64,000 bases of DNA, taken from positions 248,001 to 312,000 of the forward strand of contig WTXI01000012.1 of the NCBI GenBank assembly GCA_022376515.1, read 5' to 3'. This document shows positions 23,001-33,720 of this stretch, one piece after another. The notes beneath the pieces were generated by a model. That model had not been told where the DNA came from and did no database searches. It saw only the letters and a program-made list of their open reading frames with translations. A program made the translations under genes and the position numbers. This stretch comes from Lactifluus volemus. Lineage: Eukaryota > Basidiomycota > Agaricomycetes > Russulales > Russulaceae. Within the stretch, counting starts at the first letter, position 1; each line of letters starts with the position of its first letter.

Positions 23001-24049
23001 TTCTTAGCCTTTGTCAGGCTGATGACACCCCAACTAGACGGGGTGCTCATAAGGAACAAGAGTCAGATGGTGTTGACGAGAAGAACCGGCAGCAAATTGG
23101 AATGAGGCAGGAGCATTGGCGACAGCTGGGAGCGGGATGGCATATGTGGCTTTAGGGCCACAGTATGTGTTGACTTAGACGTGTTGACGGACGAGAACTC
23201 TACCTTCCTCATTAGGTTACAGTAACAAGTCACGAGTGGATTAGTCAGGTTGAACTTTGAACTGAACTTGCCCAGGGATTGTCTTTCCGTCAATTCTCCT
23301 CATCTCGCCTCTGGCTGCAGAGTCAAATTACAGTACCAGCAACTCTGTAGTTTCCACAATGTTCTACCCTGCCCATCCCAAAGCCCAAGGCATTGTCTCT
23401 GCGACAATGTAAGTTGGAGTTCTCTTCTTTTCCACCATTGTAACATTTCTTTCCTTGCTAAATTTGTGTATCATCCATCCCTTCCAGATCGACAATGACA
23501 ATGACAACCGCTTCGACTGCAGCTACAGCACCCTCTATCGCTCACGTCCGTGATCTACTCTCAAATTCAAGCCAGATGTAGCGAAGATCGCCTCTAATGT
23601 CTCTCATGCCCAGATGCGGAGCAAGTCGGTGCAGACCGATATGATCGCATATCATGAGCCAGGAGAGCAACTGCGGCTTGGTCTCCCTGCTATGTATGTC
23701 TTGTCTTGTGTGCACAGCTTGGGAACCTCGCGCTGAATCTAACAAGCAACAGCATTGGCGCACCCAAGGTGACACAGCTTGTTGTGAACATCTCTGGTCT
23801 CTACAGCCCCAAATTGGCCGTCGGATTCATGCCTGTCTCTACCAATGGCAGCAAAGGTGCCGAGTTGATTTCTTCTCATGATATTTGTTGCTCAACCTCA
23901 GCGTCATGATAGGTGACACCGGCAACCTCCTCACCTGGTCCTATTGACGCCCCATTGATGTGTGCCCCCCCCCCCCCCCCCCCCGAGCCAGAGATCACCA
24001 GTGCTGTCCACCATCACCACGTCCAGGTCAGCAGCGCTGCGCCCAACGA
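23001..24049. other. Unassigned interior of the inverted-repeat element
   Basis: Frames near 23650-23910 (LGNLALNLTSNSIG, TQLVVNISGLYSPKL) have a coding-like flavour but no recognisable family. A run of about 19 C bases at about 23967-23984 sits just before the DIL-ankyrin fragment. Confidence 0.4.
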
Positions 24050-25532
24050 ATGACATCCCCTTCCCAGCAACCAATTGACATCACCCCTGAACCTGATTTA
24101 CACCCAATTTACCCAAGTCCATCCACCCTCGCTCCCCTCCTTGCATCTTATTCCGGTCTTCACCCGGCCCAGAAGGCGGAACTTGTCTCCCACACCCTCA
24201 GCCGCGCGTGTCTCTTTGGTGACCTCTCCTTATTGTCATTCCTCTTCTCGGACCCCCAGGCGCACGCGTTTATCGATCTCAGTATCCGTGACGAAGATGG
24301 CCTTGGTCTTGTTAGCCTCACCATATTTGGCTTCGGCTCCGAGTCTGACCGCGACGTGGAGAGGGAGGAATGTGTACGCTTATTGGCCTCAGAAGGTGCA
24401 GACATCAACCATCAGGATAATGGTGAGCCGGTTGAGTTTATGTGCCCCTCTGGTCATGCTAATATCGATACAGCCGGGTGGACAGCGTTACATCATGCTG
24501 CTCTGATGTCGCCACCAACGCTCGTCTCTTTCCTCCTAACCCATGGATGTTCGCCGTTTTCTCAGACGCGGCTCGGGCTTACGCCATTAGACATCGTCAC
24601 AGCGCATTCCACCATGCCAGGGAGACAGGACGTTTCCATACTCCTTGGAGAAGCAATGCGTGGCGAAGGTTGGACTGGGGGTAGAATGGAAGAGCAACGT
24701 CGACAGGAAGAACGAAGACTATGTCCAGTTACCTGGCTGATTGCCAGAAAGACCCCATCACCCCACTACTCGAGCATGCTCGTGTTTTCTCCTCCTGCGC
24801 TCCCGGATGTCTTCCAGACGCTAATAATTAACTTCACCCCTTCTATGCGAAACTCAGAGCCTGCCAACGCATTGTTTATGCTGGCACGCTTTGCTTGCCT
24901 CACCTGCGATAGTTCGTGGCTTGAAGACCTCATAATCGGTGCCACGGATGCAATCGAGGACACGTTCTTTGTAAGTGCGTTTCTTAACAAATGTTTCCAC
25001 CAAAGCTAAAACTTGATCAGAGTAGATCAGAAGATCTTCCGTGCCTTGTATTTTGGCTGTATAACACGACCGCATGGCTACATCTCATGCGCTGTGATAA
25101 TTCCATCAATGAGACCTGCGAGCTGCTTGGGTCATTTGTTCTGATTGAGGAGGTTATTAACTCCGTCTTTGGTACGCACCCCTTGCTTCGAAATCCGCAA
25201 TGACTTACTCTTTTCAATATGCCATAGTTTTTGTCATTCGCTATATAGAAAGAAGAACCGACGACATTCTCGATGACGGTATCTTAGACTATTCTTCACA
25301 TCCCTCCGAGTTTGACGGCATACAATTCGAGTCGGAGTGGTCCTTTCTACGTTCATTGACGCCTAAAAAGAAGCCAACACCTAGTCCTGCCGTTACCCCA
25401 TCAACCAAAAACGGAATCGCTAACCCAAGTCGCTCATCATCACCTATTCCACCATCTCCGCCGCCCACTCACCGCGGCTTCGCATCTTTAAGAAAGGGTT
25501 TTTCGAGGAATCGTGGAGATATTAAGAGTTAA
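24050..25532 (+). pseudogene. DIL-ankyrin domain protein, truncated at the C terminus
   Basis: Exon 1 (24050-24422) and exon 2 (from 24474) encode the N terminus and ankyrin-like repeats (GWTALHHAALMSPPTLVSFLL, LGLTPLDIV). Then come the region before and inside the DIL (dilute) domain: YSSMLVFSPPALPDVFQ, NALFMLARFACLTCDSSWLEDLI, FWLYNTTAWLHLMRCDN, and FESEWSFLRSLTPKKK. Later introns lie near 24973-25020 and 25172-25227. The family normally continues with the rest of the DIL domain, about 200 more residues; here the frame stops after SRNRGDIKS, 260 bp before the element's right end. A segment near 24700-24770 also looks shortened. This is probably a captured, non-functional gene piece. Confidence 0.68.
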
Positions 25533-25796
25533 TTAGATAGGTAGATGTGTTAGCGTGTTTAGCACTCATTTTTGATAATTTATATGCTTTTAATAAATGA
25601 TAATTCCGTGATAATTTGGTGATAATTTGAAACTTTTTTAGTGACAATTTAGAAGCTCTTTAGAGGCCTCTAACAGTGGTCTAATTAGAGCTAATTAGAG
25701 CTAATTAGAAGGGGGGTTAGTTAAAGTTGATAATGGGCGCTTACCTGCTAATTAGAGCTAATTAGCCTGTTTTAGCACTTGAGGTTTTTCCTGATG
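25533..25796 (-). repeat. Right subterminal region and terminal inverted repeat of the element
   Basis: An AT-rich segment with repeated ctaattagag units (around 25680-25770) leads to the terminal repeat at 25780-25796. The left end has a related but shorter set of ctaat units. Confidence 0.6.
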
Positions 25797-25995
25797 GACG
25801 TTGTCGTCGGCCACCTTGCTCGCAGATACTGGAGGTTGGAAGTAGCGTAATATATTTCAACAGTCTGCAGAGGTACACCGTTGACGAACTCGGATGTATA
25901 TGGAGAGAGTGAGCGAGACGTCCAATATAACGAAAATATTTATTTGTAGATCAACATACGAATTGGCTGGCAGAGTGCGGAACAGCCAGTTTACT
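25797..25995. repeat. Resumed 3' flank of questin oxidase-like copy 3
   Basis: The sequence from gacgttgtcgtcggccacc to ttggctggcag matches 15482-15650 closely. It shows that the flank of copy 3 was cut by the element. Confidence 0.8.
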
Positions 25996-27710
25996 AGTAA
26001 CTGGCACTGAAAGCTACCACGTACTTCTTGTTCCCATAAACTGTACGCGATTGTTGCAGACCGGTGCCGAGTTGGTTGAATCGTCGCTCTGTTCCCCGCT
26101 GTGGGCCCGTGAGAGGTAGTATACGGCCAATGTGTATCGAAATTGGAACCGAAAGAAAAAGGGACGACCGAACGCAGCCTGGGCGTCGCGCAAATCACCA
26201 CGATGCTATCGTATCTGAAACCGAACCCGGTCCTCGACCATACGATACGTACGGAGTCAAGTGGTAGTTGGGAAGTTTGTTTGTTCCAGTTTAGACGTTA
26301 TGGATGTCAAGTGACATTACAGGATGGGACAACGGCCCGGGTTGGCAACTACCATAAGTTACCTATACTTCGTCTACGACTACTAGCCTGAAACAGCCCT
26401 GTAGTTGGAACATCACAAGCCTATCCCTGGTGTATTCACCTTCTGCCTCAACGTGCAAAAGTGGTTCTATCATGGGAAAGAGTTCGAAGGATCCGAGCAA
26501 TATCCGTGGCACCGAGAAAGGAATAAGGTGTAACATGACAACGAGCGAAAGGCCCAGGCTGCTTGTCACAAGCAATGGCAGAATATCACAATTGGATGGG
26601 GATCTTTTACTCGGATGAAGATAATTATTTCGTGCCAAAACACATTCGTTTGTTTCGTGAGAGGGAATTGCGGTCCATCATGATCTCCCAGGGTAATATC
26701 ACACTGAGCCTCGTGCTCCACTGGCAGCTTGAGGACAAAGATGCCAGAGACTTTGGACCGGGTATCCAATGCCAGTGATTAGCCGTTCTATGGCCATCGA
26801 GTCGTGGAAAGACATCACTACTAATCAGCTTCAAATAGAGTGTTTCGTTCATGCCGTTGAATTAGTACCAGTGGAAACGGTCCATGCAGTATCGGGGGAC
26901 ATTGGCTTCCTTTGCTTCGCAACTTCGCAGTTCGCATTGGAATACACCCACACCCAACCCTCCTTTATGCTTCTAGGCCACTGACCGCCTAGGTTATTTC
27001 CTCCGGACCTACTAGTACATGCGCTCCGAGTCCGAGTCCGAGTTTCACACGAACTCCCTCCTCCTGTATCTCTTTCACCTCCGGCTTTTCATCCCACTCC
27101 CTCATTCAACACACCTTTCACACACTAGCCCACGTCACGTATGTCTCCTTGACATAGCCAATGCTGAGGGCTTTTTGGAACATCCATTTGGGCGGGTGCC
27201 TCATACGCTACCCGTCTTTCTTGTCCGTGCTCGAGCCTACTGATGGCAGGGCTGATTACTCATACTTTAATTCACCACGTCACATTGCGTGGCGTGCGTA
27301 ACATGTCAGGCGCCATCACTGATAGTAGTGGCAACAAGAACTAACTAACCTGACACCAGGCTCAGAGCCTCGGGACATAAACCCGAATCTACCCGCCTTG
27401 GTATATCGCCTCGGGAACTCCGACGACGGCCTTGGAGAACAAGAGAGTGTTCCTCATCCCCACTCACACAAATTCCATCTTTCATACCAAGCAAAGATAT
27501 AGATTGTGACAACATGAAGCATGAATTGTCTATTACAAATGCGGAGCTCGGTACCTGCTTCTCACACCCCGAAGTCTGCAACGGGTTATGATCCACTGGC
27601 AGCTTTATGAGCTGGGGTCTTGGACGCCGGACATTTCAAGTAACGCACTTCCTTTAAAGTCATACTTGAACCGACAAGAACAGTAGGGTTGATAGAGGAC
27701 ATTATCATCA
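25996..27710. other. Long stretch without a defensible gene
   Basis: Several overlapping frames of 60-110 residues occur, but none shows a domain, signal peptide with splice sites, or similarity to anything else in the window. A short tandem repeat of tccgag units lies at 27023-27042. Confidence 0.45.
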
Positions 27711-27937
27711 CTAGTTCTCATGACCTTTAGTAACGTCACTAATCAGAATCAGATTGGCTGCACCACCACCTTCTTCGAAGCTACGGTCGTTATTTCCACG
27801 CGCAACAGCTGCATTTAGTTGATCCAACTTGTTCAACTGCATTATTAATAATCCAAATCACACGTACGTGCATTCGCCCCGTTCCCCGGGAGACCAAGAC
27901 CGAGAATCGCAAAAGAGAGAGCCAAGACAGTTTTCAT
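27711..27937 (-). CDS. Possible small secreted protein, 55 residues
   Basis: Exon 1 (27868-27937) encodes MKTVLALSFAILGLGLPGNG plus ANA, a good signal peptide. A 59 bp intron (gtacgt...caactaaatgcag, with a branch-like actaa) leads to exon 2 (27711-27808). The two exons sum to 56 codons with the stop, and the mature part starts PVARGNNDRSFEEGGG. The plan (signal peptide in exon 1, junction next to the mature start) resembles the other short secreted peptides here, but the sequence is unrelated and has no Lys-Arg site. The call rests on splice signals and the leader only. Confidence 0.42.
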
Positions 27938-28485
27938 CAACACCATTGTCACCACAGAAAGTTACTGTCAGGCTGGATGATGAGGATAAAATGTTCAAGA
28001 AACGATGGCTGATAGTGAGATAAGAAGGAAATGGGTCGACTTTATACTGCGACCGGAGTCTATGTAGGTGGAGTTCGATAGTCTCTGGGATATTGAGATA
28101 TTTGGAACAATCCATTCCGATACTACTGTCAGTTCTTGACCCATATGTTCATCAGGCATCATAACAGGCAATATCATCTGCAACGTGCCAACGTCTAAAA
28201 CTCCGATTGGATGTTCAGTGTGTGCTTTCCCAAAACAAAAGTCCATGAATATTATGAGTGGGTCTGAAAGTAAAGTAATCATTACAGTAAACTGAAACGA
28301 GATGAGATGAGATACCATCTCAGGGTGCGATGGCCGCACTCGCATAGATAGAGAGCTTTATTTCCGCTATCATTTTGTATCTGTAAATAGGTATTCTTTT
28401 GTTTCCATGTCTAAACGGTATTGTCATCACAATTCCACATAGAAGTCGAAGTGTTGCTGCTCGGAAACCGCTTCAGTCATAGACT
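27938..28485. other. No recognised gene
   Basis: Short frames only. A run gagatgagatgagatacc near 28300 is a minor tandem repeat. Confidence 0.45.
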
Positions 28486-28489
28486 GAGT

Positions 28490-28660
28490 CAAGCTACAGT
28501 ATTAGGCTATGCGGCAGCCCCGATGGCGAATGGGCCATCATTATAGTACTGAATAGTGGTGACCCAAGGCGGAGAAACTGTTCAGCGCACGACCAGTGTG
28601 CTCTCGAAAAAAAAACCCCCCGAAAATGTTTATCAGCGCTCGGTCGGCCGACGCAGGTCT
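28490..28660. repeat. Uninterrupted copy of the sequence that hosts the swapped tRNA repeat at 33.6 kb
   Basis: The order is gtcaagctacag...gcgaatgggccatcattatag, then gaaactgttcagcgcacgaccagtgtg and the run cccccccgaaaatg. It matches 33550-33639 joined directly to 34940-35005. This looks like the site before insertion. Confidence 0.6.
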
Positions 28661-29039
28661 TTCAAACAACCACATCCACTGAAAGCCGAGCGCGTTCGAG
28701 TCGAACAGCTGACGGAATGAGGACCCCGGGCCGGAGTTTCCGTGTCAACCGTGACGTTCTCAACTAGTACTGTATACTGTATGGCAGTGTTCTAATGCGA
28801 TCAACAGGCCCTTTATGGAAGCGGCGATCTAGTGCTGGTAAATTGAAGGAATTCTCCAAGTTGTTAGAGTTTCTCAAATAACATCTCGGAATAGCGGAAA
28901 AAACTTGAAAGGCCTTCACCCTGGGGCCACCGGTGGTGGTACCAGTACTGGTGGCGGCAGTACTGGAACTGAGTGGCATTGAAGCGTGCCATGGGAAACG
29001 AGGGTCAGCTCCACTGACGCAGCGACCTTCAGTCCCGCT
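28661..29039 (+). pseudogene. Secreted peptide family, member 4, broken
   Basis: The conserved upstream block (catccactgaaagccgagcgcgttc) is present, but exon 1 with the signal peptide is missing. The equivalents of exon 2 (gccctttatggaagcggcgatctagtgctg) and exon 3 (ggtggtaccagtactggtggcggcag... gaagcgtgccatggg) follow. The exon 3 frame is shifted and meets TGA just before the Lys-Arg codons. It cannot encode the peptide. Confidence 0.72.
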
Positions 29040-29660
29040 GGTTGTACCTGAACTGGGCGTTAGCGCCTGAGTGTCTAGGTTGCTTGGTTCACTGGCATAT
29101 CTATATGCAACGAAAATGGGATTATGACGTTAGTGATGCCTCTTCAGGCTGCTGCACTTCAATAAGCGTTCAGTCCACAAGTCGTGTTTTATACTGTAAG
29201 AATGCTTCACAAGCATTTTTAAAGAATAAGAGGTATTGATCTCAAAAACATTACTAGTACCTATCCCTTTTGATGGAGTTCTACGCGAGAAGGGGCGAAG
29301 GAAATGAGCTGAAGAGTATGTTTGATCCACAATGCACTATTCCAAGTCCGAGTCCACTATAGATGTTCAAAGTAAAATGAATAGAATCTGTGTGTTTCAA
29401 ACGCCATTCGCCAGTGTGGAGCCTCGGGCTGTTCTGCAGAATATGAAGAATAAAGAAGCTTGAACAAACTGAGTTCAATATCGGTTATTGAAGCGTGTTG
29501 AAGCTCTTCAATAACGGATACAGTACAGTTGTGATTGCTTCATTGCTGAGGCCTTGATGGATGGGGTTATTAATAATATTTGTGATTTGTGAAGTACAGT
29601 ATATGGACCATGTATCTTCAAGCCAGCCAGCGAGGACATTCAATCGTAGTTAGGTCAGAT
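29040..29660. repeat. Downstream block of the peptide module, copy 2
   Basis: It is a close copy of 9060-9730, behind the broken peptide gene. It includes repeat R at 29340-29520, whose hairpin GTTATTGAAG...CTTCAATAAC spans 29484-29515. Confidence 0.7.
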
Positions 29661-29940
29661 TTATGACTAATCGGAACCAGTTCGGAGATATTCGGACACG
29701 GATGCCCGCTCTTGGTTTCAGTCGCCTGTTCTTGATCCCATTTACTGTAACAACCTGAACTTACAGTAACGTACTAAACAATTGGTACTGAACCGACGAA
29801 GGCTTCTTCTCGTATTACCACTGCCAAAGCCGTCTATTTACGATAATCGAGCGTCTCAGACCACGATCAATGTCAAATGACGCCACTACTCACACCGTGA
29901 CAGAACGTTGCACTTGACGCCTCCGACACCGGCCTCACCA

Positions 29941-30475
29941 AACGAACTTCCTAACTTTTGGGCATGAGAGGCATCTCTTATGTGGCTGTCATCCACGACT
30001 ACCCTTGCCGTACTCAGCTATGACCCGAATCTAGCCTTCCTTTTTGACTATCTTCAGGACAACTCCCGTTACTCCGAGTCCCCAAGAGAACCGAGGCACT
30101 TGGAGCATTTCATATTTGCTCCCGAGTACAATTACGCCCTGACTTCCAAGCCGACGGGTGCTGCTCCACCTTCTCGCAACATAGCCTTTCATTCACTGGC
30201 TTCTCGCCTATGAATTTGAGTTTGGAATCCTGGCCAGGGGGCAGGTGCAAGACCACGACCGTTCAAATTTCCCAGCCAGCTGACCTACTGCCACTTTCAG
30301 GTCTAGCACAAGCTGCAGTGCACAAACCAGATCAGATTGAGCTCATTTCCCCTTCCTATTTTACTAAATTAGAGCTACTAGACGGCGACAACAATCTTCT
30401 ATCCAGCATCATGTCTGCCCTTTCTCTCTCTGAGTCTGGTAACAGTCAGACGCTCGCTTCTGAAAGGCGTCCTCT
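29941..30475 (+). pseudogene. Questin oxidase-like remnant fused to repeat R
   Basis: Decayed exon 3 (yddYLQDNS, then FIFAPEYNYA) is followed by an intron-like segment and exon 4 sequence closest to copy 1 (aggtctagcacaagctgcagtg..., ELISPSYFTK, LASERRP). At about 30475 the gene sequence changes directly to repeat R (tttcgaacgccgtttgccgg), a clean chimeric junction. Confidence 0.72.
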
Positions 30476-30600
30476 TTCGAACGCCGTTTGCCGGTGTGGA
30501 GCTTTAGGCTGTCCTGCAGAATATGAAGAATAAAGAAACTGAGTTTATTAATAATCTCGGTTGTTGAAACGTCTTGAAGCTCTTTAATAACGGATGCCCA
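30475..30600 (+). repeat. Hairpin-bearing repeat R, copy 4
   Basis: The same blocks as the other R copies, ending in a weaker inverted repeat (gttgttgaaacgtcttgaagctctttaataac). Confidence 0.6.
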
Positions 30601-30734
30601 GTCTCGGTTTCAGTTGCCTGTTCTCTATCCCATCTACTGTAATATCCTGAACTTACAGTCTGATCCGACGAACAGTCAAACCCGTCTATAACAGCAATCG
30701 GACATCTACGGCGTGCGTCACCCGGTCAATGTCA

Positions 30735-30850
30735 CATGGCGCCACTTCAAGGTCAGCACGTGTTGGCCATATATGCACTTGACACCTCACCAGAGCTCGT
30801 CAACGATGCGCTCTCGGGCCTCTCACCGAAAAAAAAAAAGAAGCTTACTG
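30735..30850 (+). pseudogene. Questin oxidase-like exon 2 remnant
   Basis: The stretch cacgtgttggccatatatgc...tcaccagagctcgtcaa corresponds to HVLAIYALDTSPELV at the start of exon 2 of copy 1, followed by a run of eleven A and no usable frame. Confidence 0.6.
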
Positions 30851-31255
30851 AACATTGGCGCTCTCACCGATTGACGACAATGTCAACGCATCACTTTGAA
30901 CGCTGTTATATAGCGCTCATTCTATCTCGTGGTCTTATTGTCACGATAGTATTGCTCAACAAATACAATAAACTAAATTGTCTTCTGCTTCTACATCCTA
31001 CCCGCGCTCGCTACGATGCTAACCAGAAAACCGTTTTGCACCAGTGCCGATCTCAGCCTCGGAGCAAGTGGTCCGCGACACGAATGGGTTGTAACGTCCG
31101 AGCGCAACTGAGCCCATCAACTTTCGTGTCGTTGAAGAAGACTCTACTATCATGCTGAGACACGGGATAGAGCGAAATGACGTCACCTCATCCCTGCTGT
31201 GGTCAGTCCAGCTTATAAACTCGCTTAGAGGACTCGACCTTTCACCCATCTTTCC

Positions 31256-33094
31256 ATGGTTTCTCAGGAAAAAGGCAGGGAAGACTCTGATTTGCTCGAC
31301 CGACTCTATCCCGTCCCACTCTCGACTGGAGTTGTGTCTCTACCTGGTCCTACAGATGCTAGCGCTCGAGCCCTTTTGAATGTACTTCTCCACAACCGCG
31401 AGCACTATCATATCTTTTATAACTACAGAGGGTTCCAAAAGTATGTGTGCAAGCATCATCTTATGATAGAGAGTAACCGTTTTCAAGTCATGTAACACAC
31501 CATGTGTTAGCTATCTATGGCCTCGGGGCGTCGCCGGAAATCATTGAGGATGCCTATCGCACAACGCGCGACCATCTTAAGCCTGCATTCAGAAGCCCTG
31601 AACCTATCACGGACCAAAACTTTACCAAGCATCTCGGTGATGCTCAGTGAGTGGTCTTTATGGAATAGTCTAATCAGCATTTGATGGTCTGTGTGTTGCG
31701 ACGACTCTTCCCTTACCGCGCTTCAGGTACTATTCCGCATTCCTCGATTACTTTTCTGAATATCTTCGCGATCACGCACCGAATGAAGCATTCGAGCGTT
31801 TCGTCTTGTCGTCTCCGTACAATTTCGGCCCCGATGTTCCAGTACAAGACATAAATGACGCTGAAAAAGAGGAAAATAAGCATCCGGAGATGCTGAATAG
31901 GTTCATGGCGGGCATCTCACATCCTTTGATTCACCTCGCTTATGGCATCGAATTTGGGCTGCCGGGCCAAGTGGCAGAAGGTTTGTTATGTTGGGACTCT
32001 GGTAACTTGCGAGTCAACATTGACGTCCGGCATCAGGCCTCGCATGTGCTGCGGTCCACAAGAGCGGACCGACCGTGATAGTGCCGCATTCGTTCTTTGC
32101 TAAGCCGGCGGATCCCGGCCTCATAGCGAGTCTGACATCCAAGCTCTCGATCTTACGGGTTGCCACCCCAGCTTTCCAAGATAAAAGGCCAACGTTCGCA
32201 TTTCATCGTCGCATTCGTGACAAGTTCAATCGTAATGCCCTTGATGTTGATTCTTCTGAGCCTGCGGATACCAAGTATATCGCTGTTTTGACAAATTCAG
32301 GTGACGCGATCGTCACGCTTGTCAGCGAATGGGCAGATCAGTGGCTGCAAGGTACACATAGCCATGAACAAATTGAGAAGAGACTCGAGGGAATGGTAGA
32401 AGAGGTCGTGTGGGGAAATGTCATCTGGTTCGGGGTGGGAGGTTGGCAGTCACGCGGCAACGATCGTTCATTCAATGCGGACTTTTTCGTGTGGGTATAA
32501 TCACCCCTTTATCCGTAACCTTTCGTGCTAATCCAAAGTATTAATAGCGTTCACCTTGTCACCTCTTCAATCTTCCTGCTCACTCTCGTGCTCCCTTCTG
32601 AGCGCCCTTATCCTCTCGTTCCCCTCGCGAGCCGTCTCACGCTTCTCAAAGCATACCTCGCGACATCCGCAGCCTGGTACATTTCACGAGGGAATTCGCC
32701 TCTCCCAATCAAGGAATTCTATGCTGCTACCCATGACCGGCTCACCGCCCCTCCAGCAACGCCGGCCCCGCCCTCAGCTCCGCGTAAGCCCCTCAGCGCT
32801 CCCGGTGGTCCATGGGAGCGTATTATCGCGAACACCATTGCGCATCCGGACGATCACCTATGCAAGGCCGTGCGCTCGTTCGCCACGTTCTCCACGCGTT
32901 GGGGTAGTCGACCTGCGGACTATTATGCAGGCGGAGGTGACGACGGGTTGGAGGGCCGCGAAGTGCTTGACGGCACGCTCTTTTCCCGCGTTGCGAGCCT
33001 GACCCTCGATCGACTTGGGTGGGCACACGAGTCGGGCAGGGATCTCGGCCAGTGGGATCACGATGGAGTAGTCTGGTCAAACGATGATGAGTGA
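31256..33094 (+). CDS. Questin oxidase-like (AflY-like) protein, copy 4
   Basis: Five exons (31256-31440, 31488-31646, 31727-31980, 32037-32490, 32539-33094) splice in frame to 535 residues, with introns at the same positions as copies 1 and 2. Sequence is very close to copy 2 (LPGPTDASARALLNVLLHNREHYHIF, GIEFGLPGQVAEG, RPTFAFHRRIRDKF). It is three codons shorter in exon 3 and ends a few residues earlier. One change stands out: the FHN at the exon 1/2 junction of copies 1 and 2 is FQN here, so a conserved His is lost. It shares the TATA-like cttataaac and leader with copy 2. It is intact by frame, but activity is uncertain because of the His change. Confidence 0.84.
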
Positions 33095-33640
33095 TGAACA
33101 GTGCGCATATCTGAAGTTGATGTGCGCCCCATTACTCTTTATAATGTTTTCTCATCGCCCGAATTCGACGTGTACAAGAGTTGACCTGTCGTCCGAGTTG
33201 GAGCCTGTCAATTAACTAGTCTGACCGTGTCGCTGTATTTTTGCTCTAGTAGTAACCAGATTTATATAAGAAGCATTTCCGTGACTGTTAAAACCCACTT
33301 TGCGAGCATCGTCGCTACAGTATGTGTTTCTTCTTTTGACTTTTGGCTTTTTGGTTTCCTTTGTCTTGACTCAAGCTTTGCAACCATTTTTTCCACTTTC
33401 TTTTGTTTTGCTTTCTCTCTAGCATCTTTCCAGAGGTTGATGCAGAACAGCCTGCTTACTTATTTGTCCGAATTAGCACTGGCGCAGGCCACACAGCTGC
33501 TCAAACACTTGTACTTCGATATTTCTCCTTGATACTTGATAAATGCAGGTTTTCCGAGTCAAGCTACAGAACTAGACTATGCGAGAGCCGCGATGGCGAA
33601 TGGACCATCATTATAGCCCAAGGTGTGGAAACTGGTCAGA
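33095..33640. other. 3' flank of copy 4 and host sequence of the swapped repeat
   Basis: The first 200 bp match the flanks of copies 2 and 3. Around 33550-33639 (gtcaagctacag...ggtgtggaaactggtcag) is the left part of a sequence found uninterrupted at 28490-28660. No gene. Confidence 0.55.
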
Positions 33641-33720
33641 GGCCGGGCCGCCAACCACTCAATATAATGAAGGCTCTGAGAAGCACACCGCTGTTCATTT
33701 GGGTACAGACAAAAATATTT

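Larger units (their letters stand above)
21531..25796. mobile_element. 4.27 kb element with 17 bp terminal inverted repeats, carrying gene fragments
   Basis: The left end catcaggaaaaacctca (21531-21547) and the right end tgaggtttttcctgatg (25780-25796) are perfect inverted repeats. The element splits the questin oxidase 3' flank: the uninterrupted version at 15470-15490 reads aaatgccgacgttgtcg. Here aaatgccga(g) precedes the element and gacgttgtcg follows it, consistent with a 2 bp GA target duplication. Subterminal regions are AT-rich, with repeated ctaatta(g) units on the right. Inside are a LINE fragment (minus) and a truncated DIL-ankyrin gene (plus). No transposase is seen, so the element is non-autonomous. 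Superfamily not assigned. Confidence 0.72.

Noticed and set aside
21531..25796. Element as a Helitron
   Set aside because: It has perfect terminal inverted repeats and a GA duplication rather than TC...CTRR ends inserted between A and T.
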